This document shows, piece by piece, positions 18,516 through 27,361 of a DNA stretch of 64,000 nt. The DNA comes from an uncultured Veillonella sp. Lineage in GTDB: Bacteria; Bacillota; Negativicutes; Veillonellales; Veillonellaceae. Each line of letters opens with the position of its first letter. Positions within the stretch are counted from its first letter, which is position 1. The DNA is taken from the NCBI RefSeq assembly GCF_937981445.1, contig NZ_CALJON010000044.1, forward strand, positions 62,001 to 126,000, given 5' to 3'. The position numbers and the translations under genes were made by a program. Below the pieces are notes generated by a model that saw only the letters and a list, made by a program, of their open reading frames with translations, made no database searches and had not been told where the DNA came from.

Positions 18516-19292
18516 ATGGCAAAAAAATATTATGCAGTACAGCGCGGTCATACACCGGGGATTTATGAACGTTGGGCCGATTGTGAAGCACAGGTAAAGG
18601 GCTTTAGTGGCGCCGTATACAAATCCTTTCCTACATTGGCAGAGGCGAAGGCTTTTTTAGGTGGACCTAGTGACAACAGTAACAATGTTCCTAAGGCTGA
18701 AGTACGAATGACCTTAGCGGAAGCCTTAGAATTAATGGAGCCGTCTAAAACGCCCGGCGTGAATACATCTGGAGCACATATGACGGGGAATCGCGTAGGA
18801 ACGACTGGGGTCCAATCAAATATGGTAAGGACTAAGACAGCAACAGGTGATGCAGAATTAGCCGATATTCCTGAAACAGACATGGTGGCCTATATTGATG
18901 GTAGTTATGATAAGCATCGTGGGGCTGTTGGCTCTGGCGGCGTTATTTTTTTCCAAGGCACGAGTTGGGACTTTTCCTTTGGTACAAAGGATCCGTTTTA
19001 TACAAATTATTGGAATGTGTCCGGTGAATTATTAGGGGCCATGCATGTTCTCAAAGAAGCCAAGCGCTGTGGGGCCCATACAGTGCATTTATATTATGAC
19101 TATATGGGGATTGAAATGTGGGCTTTAGGACGGTGGAAAACAAATAATCCGCTTACACAATCGTATGCAAAATTTGTGAAGGAATATTTGCCAATTATGA
19201 ATATACAATTTCATAAAGTGGCGGCTCACACGGGCGTTACATATAATGAGCGAGCTGATCAATTAGCTAAAGCAGGGACTACTAAATGTTAG
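18516..19292 (+). CDS. rnhA: Ribonuclease HI with N-terminal viroplasmin-like domain
   Basis: This enzyme degrades RNA in RNA:DNA hybrids. The 258 residues start with a viroplasmin/RNase H N-terminal hybrid-binding domain (KKYYAVQRGHTPGIY, residues 2-48), then a ~75-residue hydrophilic linker. The RNase H fold follows with its acidic residues in AYIDGSYD, SGELLGA, YYDYMGIE and NERADQLA. The two-domain layout is like eukaryotic RNase H1 and several Firmicutes rather than E. coli. AAGGA precedes the ATG. All four catalytic acids appear intact. Confidence 0.93.
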   Translation: MAKKYYAVQRGHTPGIYERWADCEAQVKGFSGAVYKSFPTLAEAKAFLGGPSDNSNNVPKAEVRMTLAEALELMEPSKTPGVNTSGAHMTGNRVGTTGVQSNMVRTKTATGDAELADIPETDMVAYIDGSYDKHRGAVGSGGVIFFQGTSWDFSFGTKDPFYTNYWNVSGELLGAMHVLKEAKRCGAHTVHLYYDYMGIEMWALGRWKTNNPLTQSYAKFVKEYLPIMNIQFHKVAAHTGVTYNERADQLAKAGTTKC

Positions 19293-19347
19293 AGGCAAAT
19301 ATAATGTTTTTATGTGTAGATTGCATAGAAATTTATAGATATACCTA

Positions 19348-19376
19348 TTGCATGGTGTACGCTCTAAGGGTACAAT
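19348..19376 (+). promoter_or_regulatory. Sigma-A-type promoter for pgi
   Basis: TTGCAT at 19348-19353 and TACAAT at 19371-19376 are separated by exactly 17 bp, 62 bp before the pgi start. Confidence 0.65.
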
Positions 19377-19438
19377 AGTATGAGGTACATATTGTATTGA
19401 TAAAACTAATTAAAAATATAAAATAAAGGAGGCTCTTT

Positions 19439-20872
19439 ATGAGTAAGATTGTATTGCCTTCCGGGTTTACGTTTGATTATACTAACGTATTAAATGAGTG
19501 GGCTGTAACTGAAGCAGATATACGCAATGAATTTGACAATGTAGCCGATGCTGTTAAAGCAGCCGCTAAAGTGCGTTTTAATGGTATTGTAGATGGTCAT
19601 TTATCTAAAGATGGCACACCAGAAAAAGTATTATTTCCACAACTTCCCTATATTGAAGATGGTCATTTAAATTCCGAAGCTGTTATGAAACGCTTAGAAG
19701 ACTTAGGTGCTCATGCTAAGGCACATATTGATGCAGTTGTTAGCTTTGGTATTGGCGGTTCTTATTTAGGCGGTAAAGTGTTATTTGATGTACATTGTGG
19801 TGAGTTTTGGAATCAAAAAACTCGTGAAGAGCGGAACGGATATCCGCAACTTTATTTCAGTGGTAATAATGTAGACTCTAAGCGCACTAAAGATTTAATT
19901 GATACGCTTAAAGCCAGTGCATCTCGCAAGGGCGGGGACTTTAAGGTTATGCTCATTGTTATTTCTAAATCGGGCTCTACGATTGAACCAATGTCTAATT
20001 TTATGGTTGTACAAGAAGCTTTATTACAAGCTGGCATTGGTGTAGAAGTTATTGCTGTAACAGATCCAAGAGATGATGAAAAAGAAACTTTATTACATAA
20101 ATTAGCAGTTGCGCAAAGTTGGCCTATTTTTGCTGTACCAGATGGTGTAGGCGGTCGATTCTCTGTATTTACTGAAGTGGGTTTAGTTATCGGTGCCGTA
20201 ATTGGTTTTGATATTCGCTCCTTTTTAGCTGGCTCTAAAGAAATCGACCAAGCTTGTAAGAGTGGTAATATTCTTCAAAACCCAGCTTTGTTAAGTGCTA
20301 TTTTAAAATATATTGGTTCTGAAAAATATGGACGCAATATTGAAGTAATGATGCCTTATGGGGACTCTTTAAAATCCTTAGCTGAATGGTATGTACAATT
20401 ATTGGCAGAATCTTTAGGTAAAGGTAAAGATGATGGCAAAGGTCGCTATGGCCGTACTCCAGTTGTTGCCGTAGGGACTACGGATATGCATGCGCAAACA
20501 CAGGAGCATCAAGAAGGACGCTTGAATAAATTAGTTACATTTGTTAAAGTGGCCGATTGGGAAACTGAGCTTGTAGTACCTCATACTTATAAAGATATTC
20601 CTACATTAGAAGCATTTAGTGGCTTAGATTTGGCTACTATCATGAATACCGCCTTAGAGGCTAATAGTGAAGCTTTAACAGGGGATAAACGCTTTAATTT
20701 AACCATTGAGCTACCTACTTTAAATGCCTTCTTCTTAGGTGCTTTTATGTTCATGCAGTGCTGGGCTATATTCTATGAAGGCCAATTGGCTCACGTAGAT
20801 GCATTTAATCAACCAGGTGTGGAAGTATATAAAAAACTATTAGGACCTAAATTGGCAGCTCATAAAGAATAA
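19439..20872 (+). CDS. pgi: Glucose-6-phosphate isomerase
   Basis: It interconverts glucose-6-phosphate and fructose-6-phosphate in glycolysis/gluconeogenesis. The 477 residues show SFGIGGSYLGG near 102, VISKSGSTIEP near 180 and RFSVFTEVG, matching PGI substrate-binding loops. The length is close to other Firmicute enzymes and shorter than the ~550-residue E. coli form. AAAGGAGG gives a strong ribosome site. galE follows after 14 bp, so sugar-phosphate and nucleotide-sugar metabolism are linked in one operon. In an organism of Veillonella type, which does not ferment glucose, the enzyme would serve gluconeogenesis; that is inference. Confidence 0.96.
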   Translation: MSKIVLPSGFTFDYTNVLNEWAVTEADIRNEFDNVADAVKAAAKVRFNGIVDGHLSKDGTPEKVLFPQLPYIEDGHLNSEAVMKRLEDLGAHAKAHIDAVVSFGIGGSYLGGKVLFDVHCGEFWNQKTREERNGYPQLYFSGNNVDSKRTKDLIDTLKASASRKGGDFKVMLIVISKSGSTIEPMSNFMVVQEALLQAGIGVEVIAVTDPRDDEKETLLHKLAVAQSWPIFAVPDGVGGRFSVFTEVGLVIGAVIGFDIRSFLAGSKEIDQACKSGNILQNPALLSAILKYIGSEKYGRNIEVMMPYGDSLKSLAEWYVQLLAESLGKGKDDGKGRYGRTPVVAVGTTDMHAQTQEHQEGRLNKLVTFVKVADWETELVVPHTYKDIPTLEAFSGLDLATIMNTALEANSEALTGDKRFNLTIELPTLNAFFLGAFMFMQCWAIFYEGQLAHVDAFNQPGVEVYKKLLGPKLAAHKE

Positions 20873-20886
20873 GGGGGATTTTCGTA

Positions 20887-21873
20887 ATGAAAATTTTAGT
20901 TACTGGCGGTGCTGGTTATATTGGGAGTCATACAGTACGAGCACTTTGTAAAGCAGGTCATACGCCGATTGTTTTGGATAATTTATCGTGCGGCCATGTG
21001 GAATCATTGCCTGACGGTGTGGAATTTATCGAAATGGATATAGCAGATCCGTCCCTAGTCAATGTCTTAAAAGATAAGGGCATCGAAGGGATTATGCATT
21101 TTGCGGCACATTCACAAGTAGGTGAATCCATGGTAAATCCAGCTATTTACTATGAAAATAATGTAGTTGGATCCTACCGTCTTATTGAATCTGCTCGTAA
21201 GGCTGGCATTAAATATTTTGTATTCTCTTCGACCGCTGCTGTATATGGAGAACCTAAAGTAGTGCCTATTAAAGAGGATTCAGAATTGAATCCTACCAAT
21301 GTGTACGGCCGTACAAAGCTTATGATTGAACAAATGTTACAGGACTATAGCAAGATTTATGGTCTTCGTTATGTGGCATTACGTTATTTTAATGCTGCTG
21401 GTGCTGATAGTAGTGGTGAAATAGGGGAAGATCATACGCCAGAAACACACCTGATTCCATTAATTTTGGAAGCTGCTTTAGGAAAACGAGAGGCCATTAC
21501 TATATTCGGTACTGATTATGATACAGAAGATGGAACTTGTGTACGTGATTATATTCATGTAAATGATTTAGCTTCAGCTCATATTTTGAGTATGGAATAT
21601 TTACGGGATGGCGGCGAATCCAATGTATTCAATTTAGGTAGCGGCAGTGGCTTTAGTGTACAATCTATTGTGGACACCACTAAAGCTGTTACAGAGATTG
21701 ATTTTAACGTTATTTATGGAGAACGCCGTGCTGGTGATCCAGGTACTTTGATTGCTTCATCGGAAAAAGCACAAACTGTATTGGGCTGGAAGCCTGTACA
21801 TAGTGAGGTAAAGCAAGTGATTGGTGATGCTTGGCGCTGGCATCAAAACCATCCTAATGGATATGGCAAGTAA
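20887..21873 (+). CDS. galE: UDP-glucose 4-epimerase
   Basis: GalE interconverts UDP-glucose and UDP-galactose through a tightly bound NAD. The 328-residue protein has TGGAGYIGSH at residues 6-15, FSSTAAVYGEP and the catalytic Tyr-x3-Lys in NVYGRTKLM, plus the C-terminal LGWKP element. Length and motifs are typical. AAGGGGG precedes the ATG and the gene follows pgi by 14 bp, consistent with cotranscription. It supplies galactose units for lipopolysaccharide or capsule in this diderm; the end use is inferred. Confidence 0.95.
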   Translation: MKILVTGGAGYIGSHTVRALCKAGHTPIVLDNLSCGHVESLPDGVEFIEMDIADPSLVNVLKDKGIEGIMHFAAHSQVGESMVNPAIYYENNVVGSYRLIESARKAGIKYFVFSSTAAVYGEPKVVPIKEDSELNPTNVYGRTKLMIEQMLQDYSKIYGLRYVALRYFNAAGADSSGEIGEDHTPETHLIPLILEAALGKREAITIFGTDYDTEDGTCVRDYIHVNDLASAHILSMEYLRDGGESNVFNLGSGSGFSVQSIVDTTKAVTEIDFNVIYGERRAGDPGTLIASSEKAQTVLGWKPVHSEVKQVIGDAWRWHQNHPNGYGK

Positions 21874-22042
21874 GTATTTTAGGCTATAGCATGTGAATAG
21901 TTATTAGGTCATAGTAAATAATTCAAGGCTAGCGTACATAACTATATTTTTGTCATAGGCAGGACGTTTATGCGTAGTATGTATACGCCTTCTAGCATAT
22001 AGTATGAAGTCGTTGAAATGTTAATAATATAAGAGGATATAT

Positions 22043-22795
22043 ATGAAAAGACTGACCCTACAAGATTTGCGTTCTTTTGTTTATAAGAAAGGCCGCCTCT
22101 TGTACGGGGCGGTCTTTTTATTTTGCCTTGTTTTGCTATATGGTGCATATAAAATGTACATATCAAATTTTTTAGTATCCACGAATGAGTCAGGTGTACA
22201 CTCCCCTGAGGTTGGAAATTCTGCGGTCAATGGTGCTAAGACGTATGAGGGAAGGGGCCATAAGGAAGAAACTTCGGCTGGGGGTAAAAACATGGGGCAT
22301 CAAGTGTTGAGTTTACAGGGCACATTACGAGGCCGTCCTTTTGAAAATCCTTTTTATAGGGTATTAACAGTATCTAATAGCGATTTAGTGCAAGACGGGA
22401 GTGGGGCGCCTAATGTAGAAGGGGCTAGGGGCCGCCATGTAGAAGATACTGAGGCTCGCAACGTAGAGGGGCTTAAGATTCGTAGTGTAGATAGGATTAG
22501 GCATCGTAATATAGAGGACGCTGTGGAGCATAATGGAGTGGGTACTGAAAGGGGGAGTACCTCTGATGTGATGGCAAAAGATAAGGGCCAAAGACTATGG
22601 AGTGGACAACAGGAGGAGCCCCTGTTACTTGGTATAATCCAAGGTGCTACAGCAGTAGCTATTATTAAAACGGCCCAAGGAGAAGGTAGTTATACTGTAG
22701 GTGAAGGCCCCACAGGCATACGGGTGCAAAGCATTGGTAGTAATTATGTTGATATGGTGGTACATGGCCAGCAAAAACGAGTATATTTACAGTAA
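22043..22795 (+). CDS. PilP/GspC-like inner-membrane protein preceding the secretin
   Basis: The 250-residue protein has a basic cytosolic start, one membrane anchor at ~19-41 and a long hydrophilic middle. A C-terminal ~60-residue module (LLGIIQGATAVAII, YTVGEGPTGIRVQSIGSNYVDM) has the pattern of PilP/GspC homology-region domains, which bind secretin N-terminal domains. This assignment rests on pattern and on the secretin gene 230 bp downstream. Residues 123-162 are five tandem 8-residue units of type R-N-V-E-x4. AGAGGA precedes ATG 22043. An intrinsic-terminator-like hairpin lies inside codons ~16-26, and the stop codon lies in a 25-bp tandem array. Confidence 0.65.
   Translation: MKRLTLQDLRSFVYKKGRLLYGAVFLFCLVLLYGAYKMYISNFLVSTNESGVHSPEVGNSAVNGAKTYEGRGHKEETSAGGKNMGHQVLSLQGTLRGRPFENPFYRVLTVSNSDLVQDGSGAPNVEGARGRHVEDTEARNVEGLKIRSVDRIRHRNIEDAVEHNGVGTERGSTSDVMAKDKGQRLWSGQQEEPLLLGIIQGATAVAIIKTAQGEGSYTVGEGPTGIRVQSIGSNYVDMVVHGQQKRVYLQ
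22088..22119 (+). terminator. Terminator-like hairpin inside a coding region
   Basis: AAAGGCCGCC at 22088-22097 pairs (one G-U) with GGCGGTCTTT at 22108-22117 and runs into TTTTT. It falls within the membrane-anchor codons of the PilP-like gene, downstream of galE. It may be the galE terminator or an attenuator. Confidence 0.6.
22409..22528 (+). repeat. Five in-frame 24-bp repeats coding R-N-V-E-type octapeptides
   Basis: The translated units read PNVEGARG, RHVEDTEA, RNVEGLKI, RSVDRIRH and RNIEDAVE, each 24 bp. They make up the hydrophilic middle of the PilP-like protein. Confidence 0.75.
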
Positions 22796-22936
22796 TAACA
22801 AAAACAAGATACACAGTAATAGTAAAAATGAGGATACAAAGAAATAGTAAAAGTGAGGATACAAAGGAATAGTAAAAATGAGTATACACAGTAATAGAAA
22901 AAACGAATAAATACACAGTAATAATAAAAAATAGAG
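22783..22936. repeat. Six tandem ~25-bp copies beginning on the PilP-like stop codon
   Basis: Copies start at 22783 (degenerate, contains the stop TAA at 22793-22795), 22809, 22834, 22859, 22884 and 22911. The unit resembles ATACACAGTAATAGTAAAAA plus TGAGG. The array fills most of the gap to the secretin gene. Confidence 0.85.
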
Positions 22937-23025
22937 TTAAAAGAAATTAAACTAGAACTAGAAGAATAACATAGCTGTATTTTATAAGTAAGGCTCGATG
23001 AGACGAATTTGCCTGGGGAGGTAGT

Positions 23026-24276
23026 ATGAGGTGGCATCAAATTTTTAAGGGGAGATTTCTCAAATTGGTATTTTCGTATGCCCATAAATGGTTAAACATA
23101 CATGAAGTTAAGCGACTAAGTATGGTAGTAGTCCTATTAGTTTCTACGCCCTATGATGTGCTCGGTTTAAGTATGACGGCTACTAATACGAGTTTGAGTA
23201 GTTTAGTTACGTCTATTGCACGCAGTGAAGGTTTAAATATTATGGGTGCAGAAACATTAGCGGGTACTGTGAGTATTAAGATTCAAAATGAAACCGCCCG
23301 TGAGGCGCTAAGGCGATTGGCAAAATTAAAACATTTCACTATGACTGAAGAAAATGATGTTATTTTACTTGATGGCAGTGGTTTAGAGGAAAAAGGGGCA
23401 CGTAATGCAGAGTTAATCACCCCAAAACATATGAAGGCCAGTGCCTTAGGGCAGGCCTTAGAGGCTATTATAGAGGAAAAGCATATTCAGGTATTAAGGG
23501 ATACCAATCAAGTGTTAGTCTATGGTACTGATGCGGAGCTTAGACATATTAAAACTGTATTAGGTCATATTGATGTAGTGCCCCAGCAAGTGCGATTTGA
23601 AGCGGCCATAGTGGCAGTGGAGCATTCGTTTATGAAGGAAACCGGTATTCAATGGTCTTGGCAGAGCTTGACCGGTCATGGTGAAGATGATACGGGTAGT
23701 TATGGCAGTATTCATTTTGGGAAAATGCCCAGTGGAGAGCCATATAAATTTTTTATAAAACCAGAATTAAAAGCTCAAGAGAATACAGGCCGTACAGTTC
23801 TTATTGCAAGACCTTCGATAACAACTGTAAATGGAGAGACAGCGAAAATACTTATAGGTGACCGCATACCTGTATTAGTAGAAACTAAGGATGGCACAGA
23901 AAGTCGAACCACTGTAGAATACGAAGAGGCCGGGATTCGCCTTACTTGTACGCCCACAATTAGTGCTGATTCAGGGGTGGATGCAGAGATTTATGCAGAA
24001 GTGAGTAGCCCCACTATGGTTAATGAATTAAAGGCCTATCGTATTACGACGCGACAAGCAGAGACGAGAGTTCATTTAGAAACTGGCGATGTGCTTGTCA
24101 TTGGTGGCCTTATGGATAATCGTGCGAGCAAGCAAATGTCTAAAATACCTTTATTAGGGGATATACCATTATTGGGAAAATTATTTCAGCATGCCCGTAA
24201 AACTAAGGACAGGGTGGAATTATATATTTTTGTAAAGGCAGACCTCTTACGTCAGCCAAATACCTCCGGTCTGTGA
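23026..24276 (+). CDS. Secretin (PilQ/GspD family outer-membrane channel)
   Basis: Secretins form gated rings in the outer membrane for type IV pili, type II secretion or DNA uptake. The 416-residue protein has a long N-terminal segment with a hydrophobic signal near 33-45. An STN/N0-like domain follows at ~57-110 and an N-domain with HIDVVPQQVRFEAAI near 182-197. The secretin core carries the VNGETAKILIGDRIPV motif and the C-terminal VPLLGDIPLLGKLF-type signature (here IPLLGDIPLLGKLF). It is short because it has only one or two N domains. Its presence indicates an outer membrane. It pairs with the PilP-like gene; other pilus genes are not nearby. GGGGAGG precedes the ATG. Confidence 0.88.
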   Translation: MRWHQIFKGRFLKLVFSYAHKWLNIHEVKRLSMVVVLLVSTPYDVLGLSMTATNTSLSSLVTSIARSEGLNIMGAETLAGTVSIKIQNETAREALRRLAKLKHFTMTEENDVILLDGSGLEEKGARNAELITPKHMKASALGQALEAIIEEKHIQVLRDTNQVLVYGTDAELRHIKTVLGHIDVVPQQVRFEAAIVAVEHSFMKETGIQWSWQSLTGHGEDDTGSYGSIHFGKMPSGEPYKFFIKPELKAQENTGRTVLIARPSITTVNGETAKILIGDRIPVLVETKDGTESRTTVEYEEAGIRLTCTPTISADSGVDAEIYAEVSSPTMVNELKAYRITTRQAETRVHLETGDVLVIGGLMDNRASKQMSKIPLLGDIPLLGKLFQHARKTKDRVELYIFVKADLLRQPNTSGL

Positions 24277-24316
24277 TATAATAAGTAACGATAGTATAGA
24301 ACGGAGGAATTAAGTA

Positions 24317-26356
24317 ATGGAACGAATCCGTATGATAGGTTTATCTAAATCCTTTGGCGTGCGTAGTGTATTTTCCAATGTGTCGTTTGAAATCAAGCGC
24401 GGCGAACGGGTGGGCCTAGTAGGTCCTAATGGAGCTGGTAAATCTACATTGATGAAATGCATTTTAGGTATTGAAGACTTAGACGATGGACAAGTAGTAA
24501 AGGACTCAGCTACTACCATTGGCTATTTACAACAGGATATTAATTTAGGCGATGAAAGTTTGGCCGTAGAAATTCAAAAAGCTTTTGCTGATGTGCAGCA
24601 TTGGGAACAAGAACTACATGCGGTAACTAAGGAGTTAGAGATTTCACCACAAAATGAAAGCCTATTAAAGCGATTAGAACAAATTCAAGATCGTTTAGAG
24701 TGGTTAGGTGGCTATGATTATGAAATGCAGACTCGGCGTATTGCCTATGGTTTAGGCTTTAGTGATGAGGATTTGACAAAATCTGTATCGGAGTTTTCAG
24801 GGGGACAAAAAACGCGCATTAATTTAGCGAAGGCTTTGGTGCGTCGCCCTAATTTTTTGTTCTTAGATGAACCGACTAACCATTTAGACATGGATATGCT
24901 AGAGTGGCTAGAAAATTATCTTACTTCTTATGGTGGCGGTATTTTGATTATTAGCCATGACCGTTATTTTTTAGACCGTGTAACCACTCGTATTGTAGAG
25001 CTTGACCATGAAGTGGCACAAAGTTATCGCGGCAATTACAGTCGCTATGTGGAGCAAAGAGAGGCGCAGCGCAAGGCGCAGCAAACGGCCTATGACAAGC
25101 AACAAGAATACATTCGTAAAACAGAAGAATATATTGATAAATATCGGGCTGGTATTAAGAGTAAAATGGCGCGCGGCCGCCAATCCCAATTAAATCGCTT
25201 AGAGCGCTTGGATGCACCAGAAAGTTCAGAAAATTTAAAATTTGTATTCCCTAAAGCACAGATTAGCGCTGATAAGGTATTAACTGTTGAAGAGTTATTT
25301 TTAGCTTATGGCACACGCGATATTGTAGAAGATGTGAGCTTTATGATTCGCCGTGGTGAAGCAGTTGCTTTAATTGGACCTAATGGAGCGGGGAAATCTA
25401 CTATTTTGAAAGCCATTGTGGGTGATTTACAGCCTGAAGCTGGTTTTATTGATTTAGGTAGTCGCGTGTCCATTGGTTACTTTTCGCAGGACCATGAAGA
25501 ATTGCATCCTAATTGGTCTGTAGCGGAAGAGATTATGAGCGAGTTTAATTACAGTGAAGAAAAGGCCCGTAATGTGCTTGGCATGTTCCTTTTTAGAGGA
25601 GACGATGTGTTTAAACTCGTGAAGGAATTATCAGGTGGTGAAAGAGCGCGTCTTAGTTTGCTTAAATTATTTTTACAAGGTGATAATTTCTTAATCCTTG
25701 ACGAACCGACTAACCATTTAGATATACCGACTCGAGAAGTTGTGGAAGAGGCATTGATGAATTTTTCTGGCACCTTACTGGTTATATCTCATGACCGTTA
25801 CTTTTTAGATAAAGTAGCAAAGCGAACCTTAGTATTGGGAGGCCAGCATATAGAGTCCTATGAGGGGAATTATTCTTATTATAAAGAAAAATTAAATGAG
25901 CAAAAGGCCTTAGGTGCTTCTCAAAAAGAGGATGTAGTAAAAGAGGCTAAGTCAGTTAATCAAGGCTCAGCAAATTCAGCACTTCAAGGGACTGGAAATG
26001 AATCTTATACTGAACAGGGGACTTTAGATAGTACAGTTGATTCTGTAGATACACCTAATTTAGGAGCTAATGCTAATTCAGATAATAAAGCCCATTTAGG
26101 GAATAAAGCCAATTCTGAAAATAAGTCTAACTCAGGGAAAAAAATAAATGCCTTTATGCAATCCAAGAAATTAGCGGAAGTGGAGACTGAGATTTGTCGT
26201 TTAGAGGCGACTATTAAAATGTATGAAGTGCAATTACAAAATCCTGAAGTAATTAATGATACGGCACTCTTGACAGACACATCGAAGGCTTTGGAAGAAA
26301 CTAATGAGGCCCTAAGTAAATTGTATGAAACTTGGGAAGAATTGGCGTCTTCCTAA
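24317..26356 (+). CDS. ABC-F family ATPase (ribosome-associated type)
   Basis: This soluble protein has two ABC domains and no membrane segments: Walker A GPNGAGKST twice (near 36 and 356), signatures FSGGQKTR and LSGGERAR, and Walker B FLDEPTNHLD/ILDEPTNHLD. The interdomain region carries the Arg/Lys-rich P-site tRNA-interaction motif (about 240-300) typical of ABC-F factors such as Uup/EttA/YdiF. Most members resolve stalled ribosomes. At 679 residues it has a C-terminal coiled coil (about 610-679) separated from the second ABC domain by a ~75-residue Asn/Ser/Lys-rich linker with internal repeats. Subfamily is not certain, and resistance function cannot be claimed. Confidence 0.92.
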   Translation: MERIRMIGLSKSFGVRSVFSNVSFEIKRGERVGLVGPNGAGKSTLMKCILGIEDLDDGQVVKDSATTIGYLQQDINLGDESLAVEIQKAFADVQHWEQELHAVTKELEISPQNESLLKRLEQIQDRLEWLGGYDYEMQTRRIAYGLGFSDEDLTKSVSEFSGGQKTRINLAKALVRRPNFLFLDEPTNHLDMDMLEWLENYLTSYGGGILIISHDRYFLDRVTTRIVELDHEVAQSYRGNYSRYVEQREAQRKAQQTAYDKQQEYIRKTEEYIDKYRAGIKSKMARGRQSQLNRLERLDAPESSENLKFVFPKAQISADKVLTVEELFLAYGTRDIVEDVSFMIRRGEAVALIGPNGAGKSTILKAIVGDLQPEAGFIDLGSRVSIGYFSQDHEELHPNWSVAEEIMSEFNYSEEKARNVLGMFLFRGDDVFKLVKELSGGERARLSLLKLFLQGDNFLILDEPTNHLDIPTREVVEEALMNFSGTLLVISHDRYFLDKVAKRTLVLGGQHIESYEGNYSYYKEKLNEQKALGASQKEDVVKEAKSVNQGSANSALQGTGNESYTEQGTLDSTVDSVDTPNLGANANSDNKAHLGNKANSENKSNSGKKINAFMQSKKLAEVETEICRLEATIKMYEVQLQNPEVINDTALLTDTSKALEETNEALSKLYETWEELASS

Positions 26357-26369
26357 TAAGGAGGCTACT

Positions 26370-27335
26370 ATGAAAGGTCGTTTTGCACCGAGCCCAACGG
26401 GGCATTTACATTTGGGCAATATTTGGGTAGCCTTACTGTCTTGGCTACATTGTAAGCAGCAAAATGGTCGCTATGTGCTTCGTATGGAAGACATTGATAC
26501 GCAACGGTCAAAACGTGAATTAGGGGAAGCACAAATAGCTGATCTCGAATGGCTTGGCCTGAGTTGGGATGAAGGTCCACGGGTAGGTGGGCCTGATGGA
26601 CCGTATTGGCAAAGTGAGCGGACTCATTTATATGAAGCGGTGCTTCAACAATGGGAAGCGCAGGGGCAAATCTATCCTTGTTATTGCAATCGGGCACGCC
26701 TCCATAGTATTAGTTCAGCACCTCATGGCGCTGATGGCATTATTCATTATGATGGTCATTGCCGTCATTTGAGTGATATTGAAAGAAAGCAATTACAGCA
26801 ACAAAAAATGCCTTCGTGGCGCTTAAAGGTGGAAGAGCGTTCATATGCATTTAATGATTTGTGGCAAGGCCCACAAAAGGCTTACATTCGTCCGGCGTTC
26901 GATGATTTTATAGTAAAACGCGCCGATGGTATGTTTGCTTACAATTTAGCCGTTGTATATGATGATATTCATATGGGAGTTACGGAAGTTGTGCGCGGCT
27001 ATGATTTATTACCGGCTGTAGGGGACCAGCTGTGGCTCTATGAAGTATTTGGCGAAAGGCCCCCTCAATATGGTCATGTGCCATTAGTGGTGGACGAAAA
27101 AGGGTGCCGTTTATCAAAGAGGCAAAAGAGCATTACTATTAAAGAGCTCCGTGAAGCTGGCTATAGTGCGCCTATGATTTTAGGTCGTTTAGCGTCTGCA
27201 GCAGGGCTTATCAAGGAGTCTTATTTAGAGCGATTTAGTAGCCTTTCTATGGACTCGATTAAAGATATTTATTTTGAGAATTTATATCTAAAAGATAAAG
27301 AAATCAAATTGACAAATTTCGATATTGAGATATAA
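26370..27335 (+). CDS. gluQ: Glutamyl-Q tRNA(Asp) synthetase
   Basis: GluQ-RS is a truncated glutamyl-tRNA synthetase paralogue that attaches glutamate to the queuosine base at position 34 of tRNA-Asp. The 321 residues show the class I HIGH-type site FAPSPTGHLHLGN at 5-17, the zinc ligands CYC...Y...C and the KMSKS-like RLSKRQKS near 249. The anticodon-binding domain is missing, the hallmark of GluQ. The frame is open upstream into the ABC-F gene, but TAAGGAGG fixes ATG 26370, 14 bp after that gene's stop. A queuosine modification system is implied. Confidence 0.93.
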   Translation: MKGRFAPSPTGHLHLGNIWVALLSWLHCKQQNGRYVLRMEDIDTQRSKRELGEAQIADLEWLGLSWDEGPRVGGPDGPYWQSERTHLYEAVLQQWEAQGQIYPCYCNRARLHSISSAPHGADGIIHYDGHCRHLSDIERKQLQQQKMPSWRLKVEERSYAFNDLWQGPQKAYIRPAFDDFIVKRADGMFAYNLAVVYDDIHMGVTEVVRGYDLLPAVGDQLWLYEVFGERPPQYGHVPLVVDEKGCRLSKRQKSITIKELREAGYSAPMILGRLASAAGLIKESYLERFSSLSMDSIKDIYFENLYLKDKEIKLTNFDIEI

Positions 27336-27361
27336 TAAGAGAAGGGAATTGAGGTGACAAA

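Noticed and set aside
22783..22936. Possible CRISPR array
   Set aside because: Repeats are contiguous 25-bp units with no unique spacers of 30+ bp and no cas genes nearby; it is an ordinary tandem array.
22744..23085. 113-codon minus-strand ORF rich in Tyr/Phe/Cys
   Set aside because: It is the reverse reading of the tandem repeat and PilP-like gene end; no start signal and repetitive composition.
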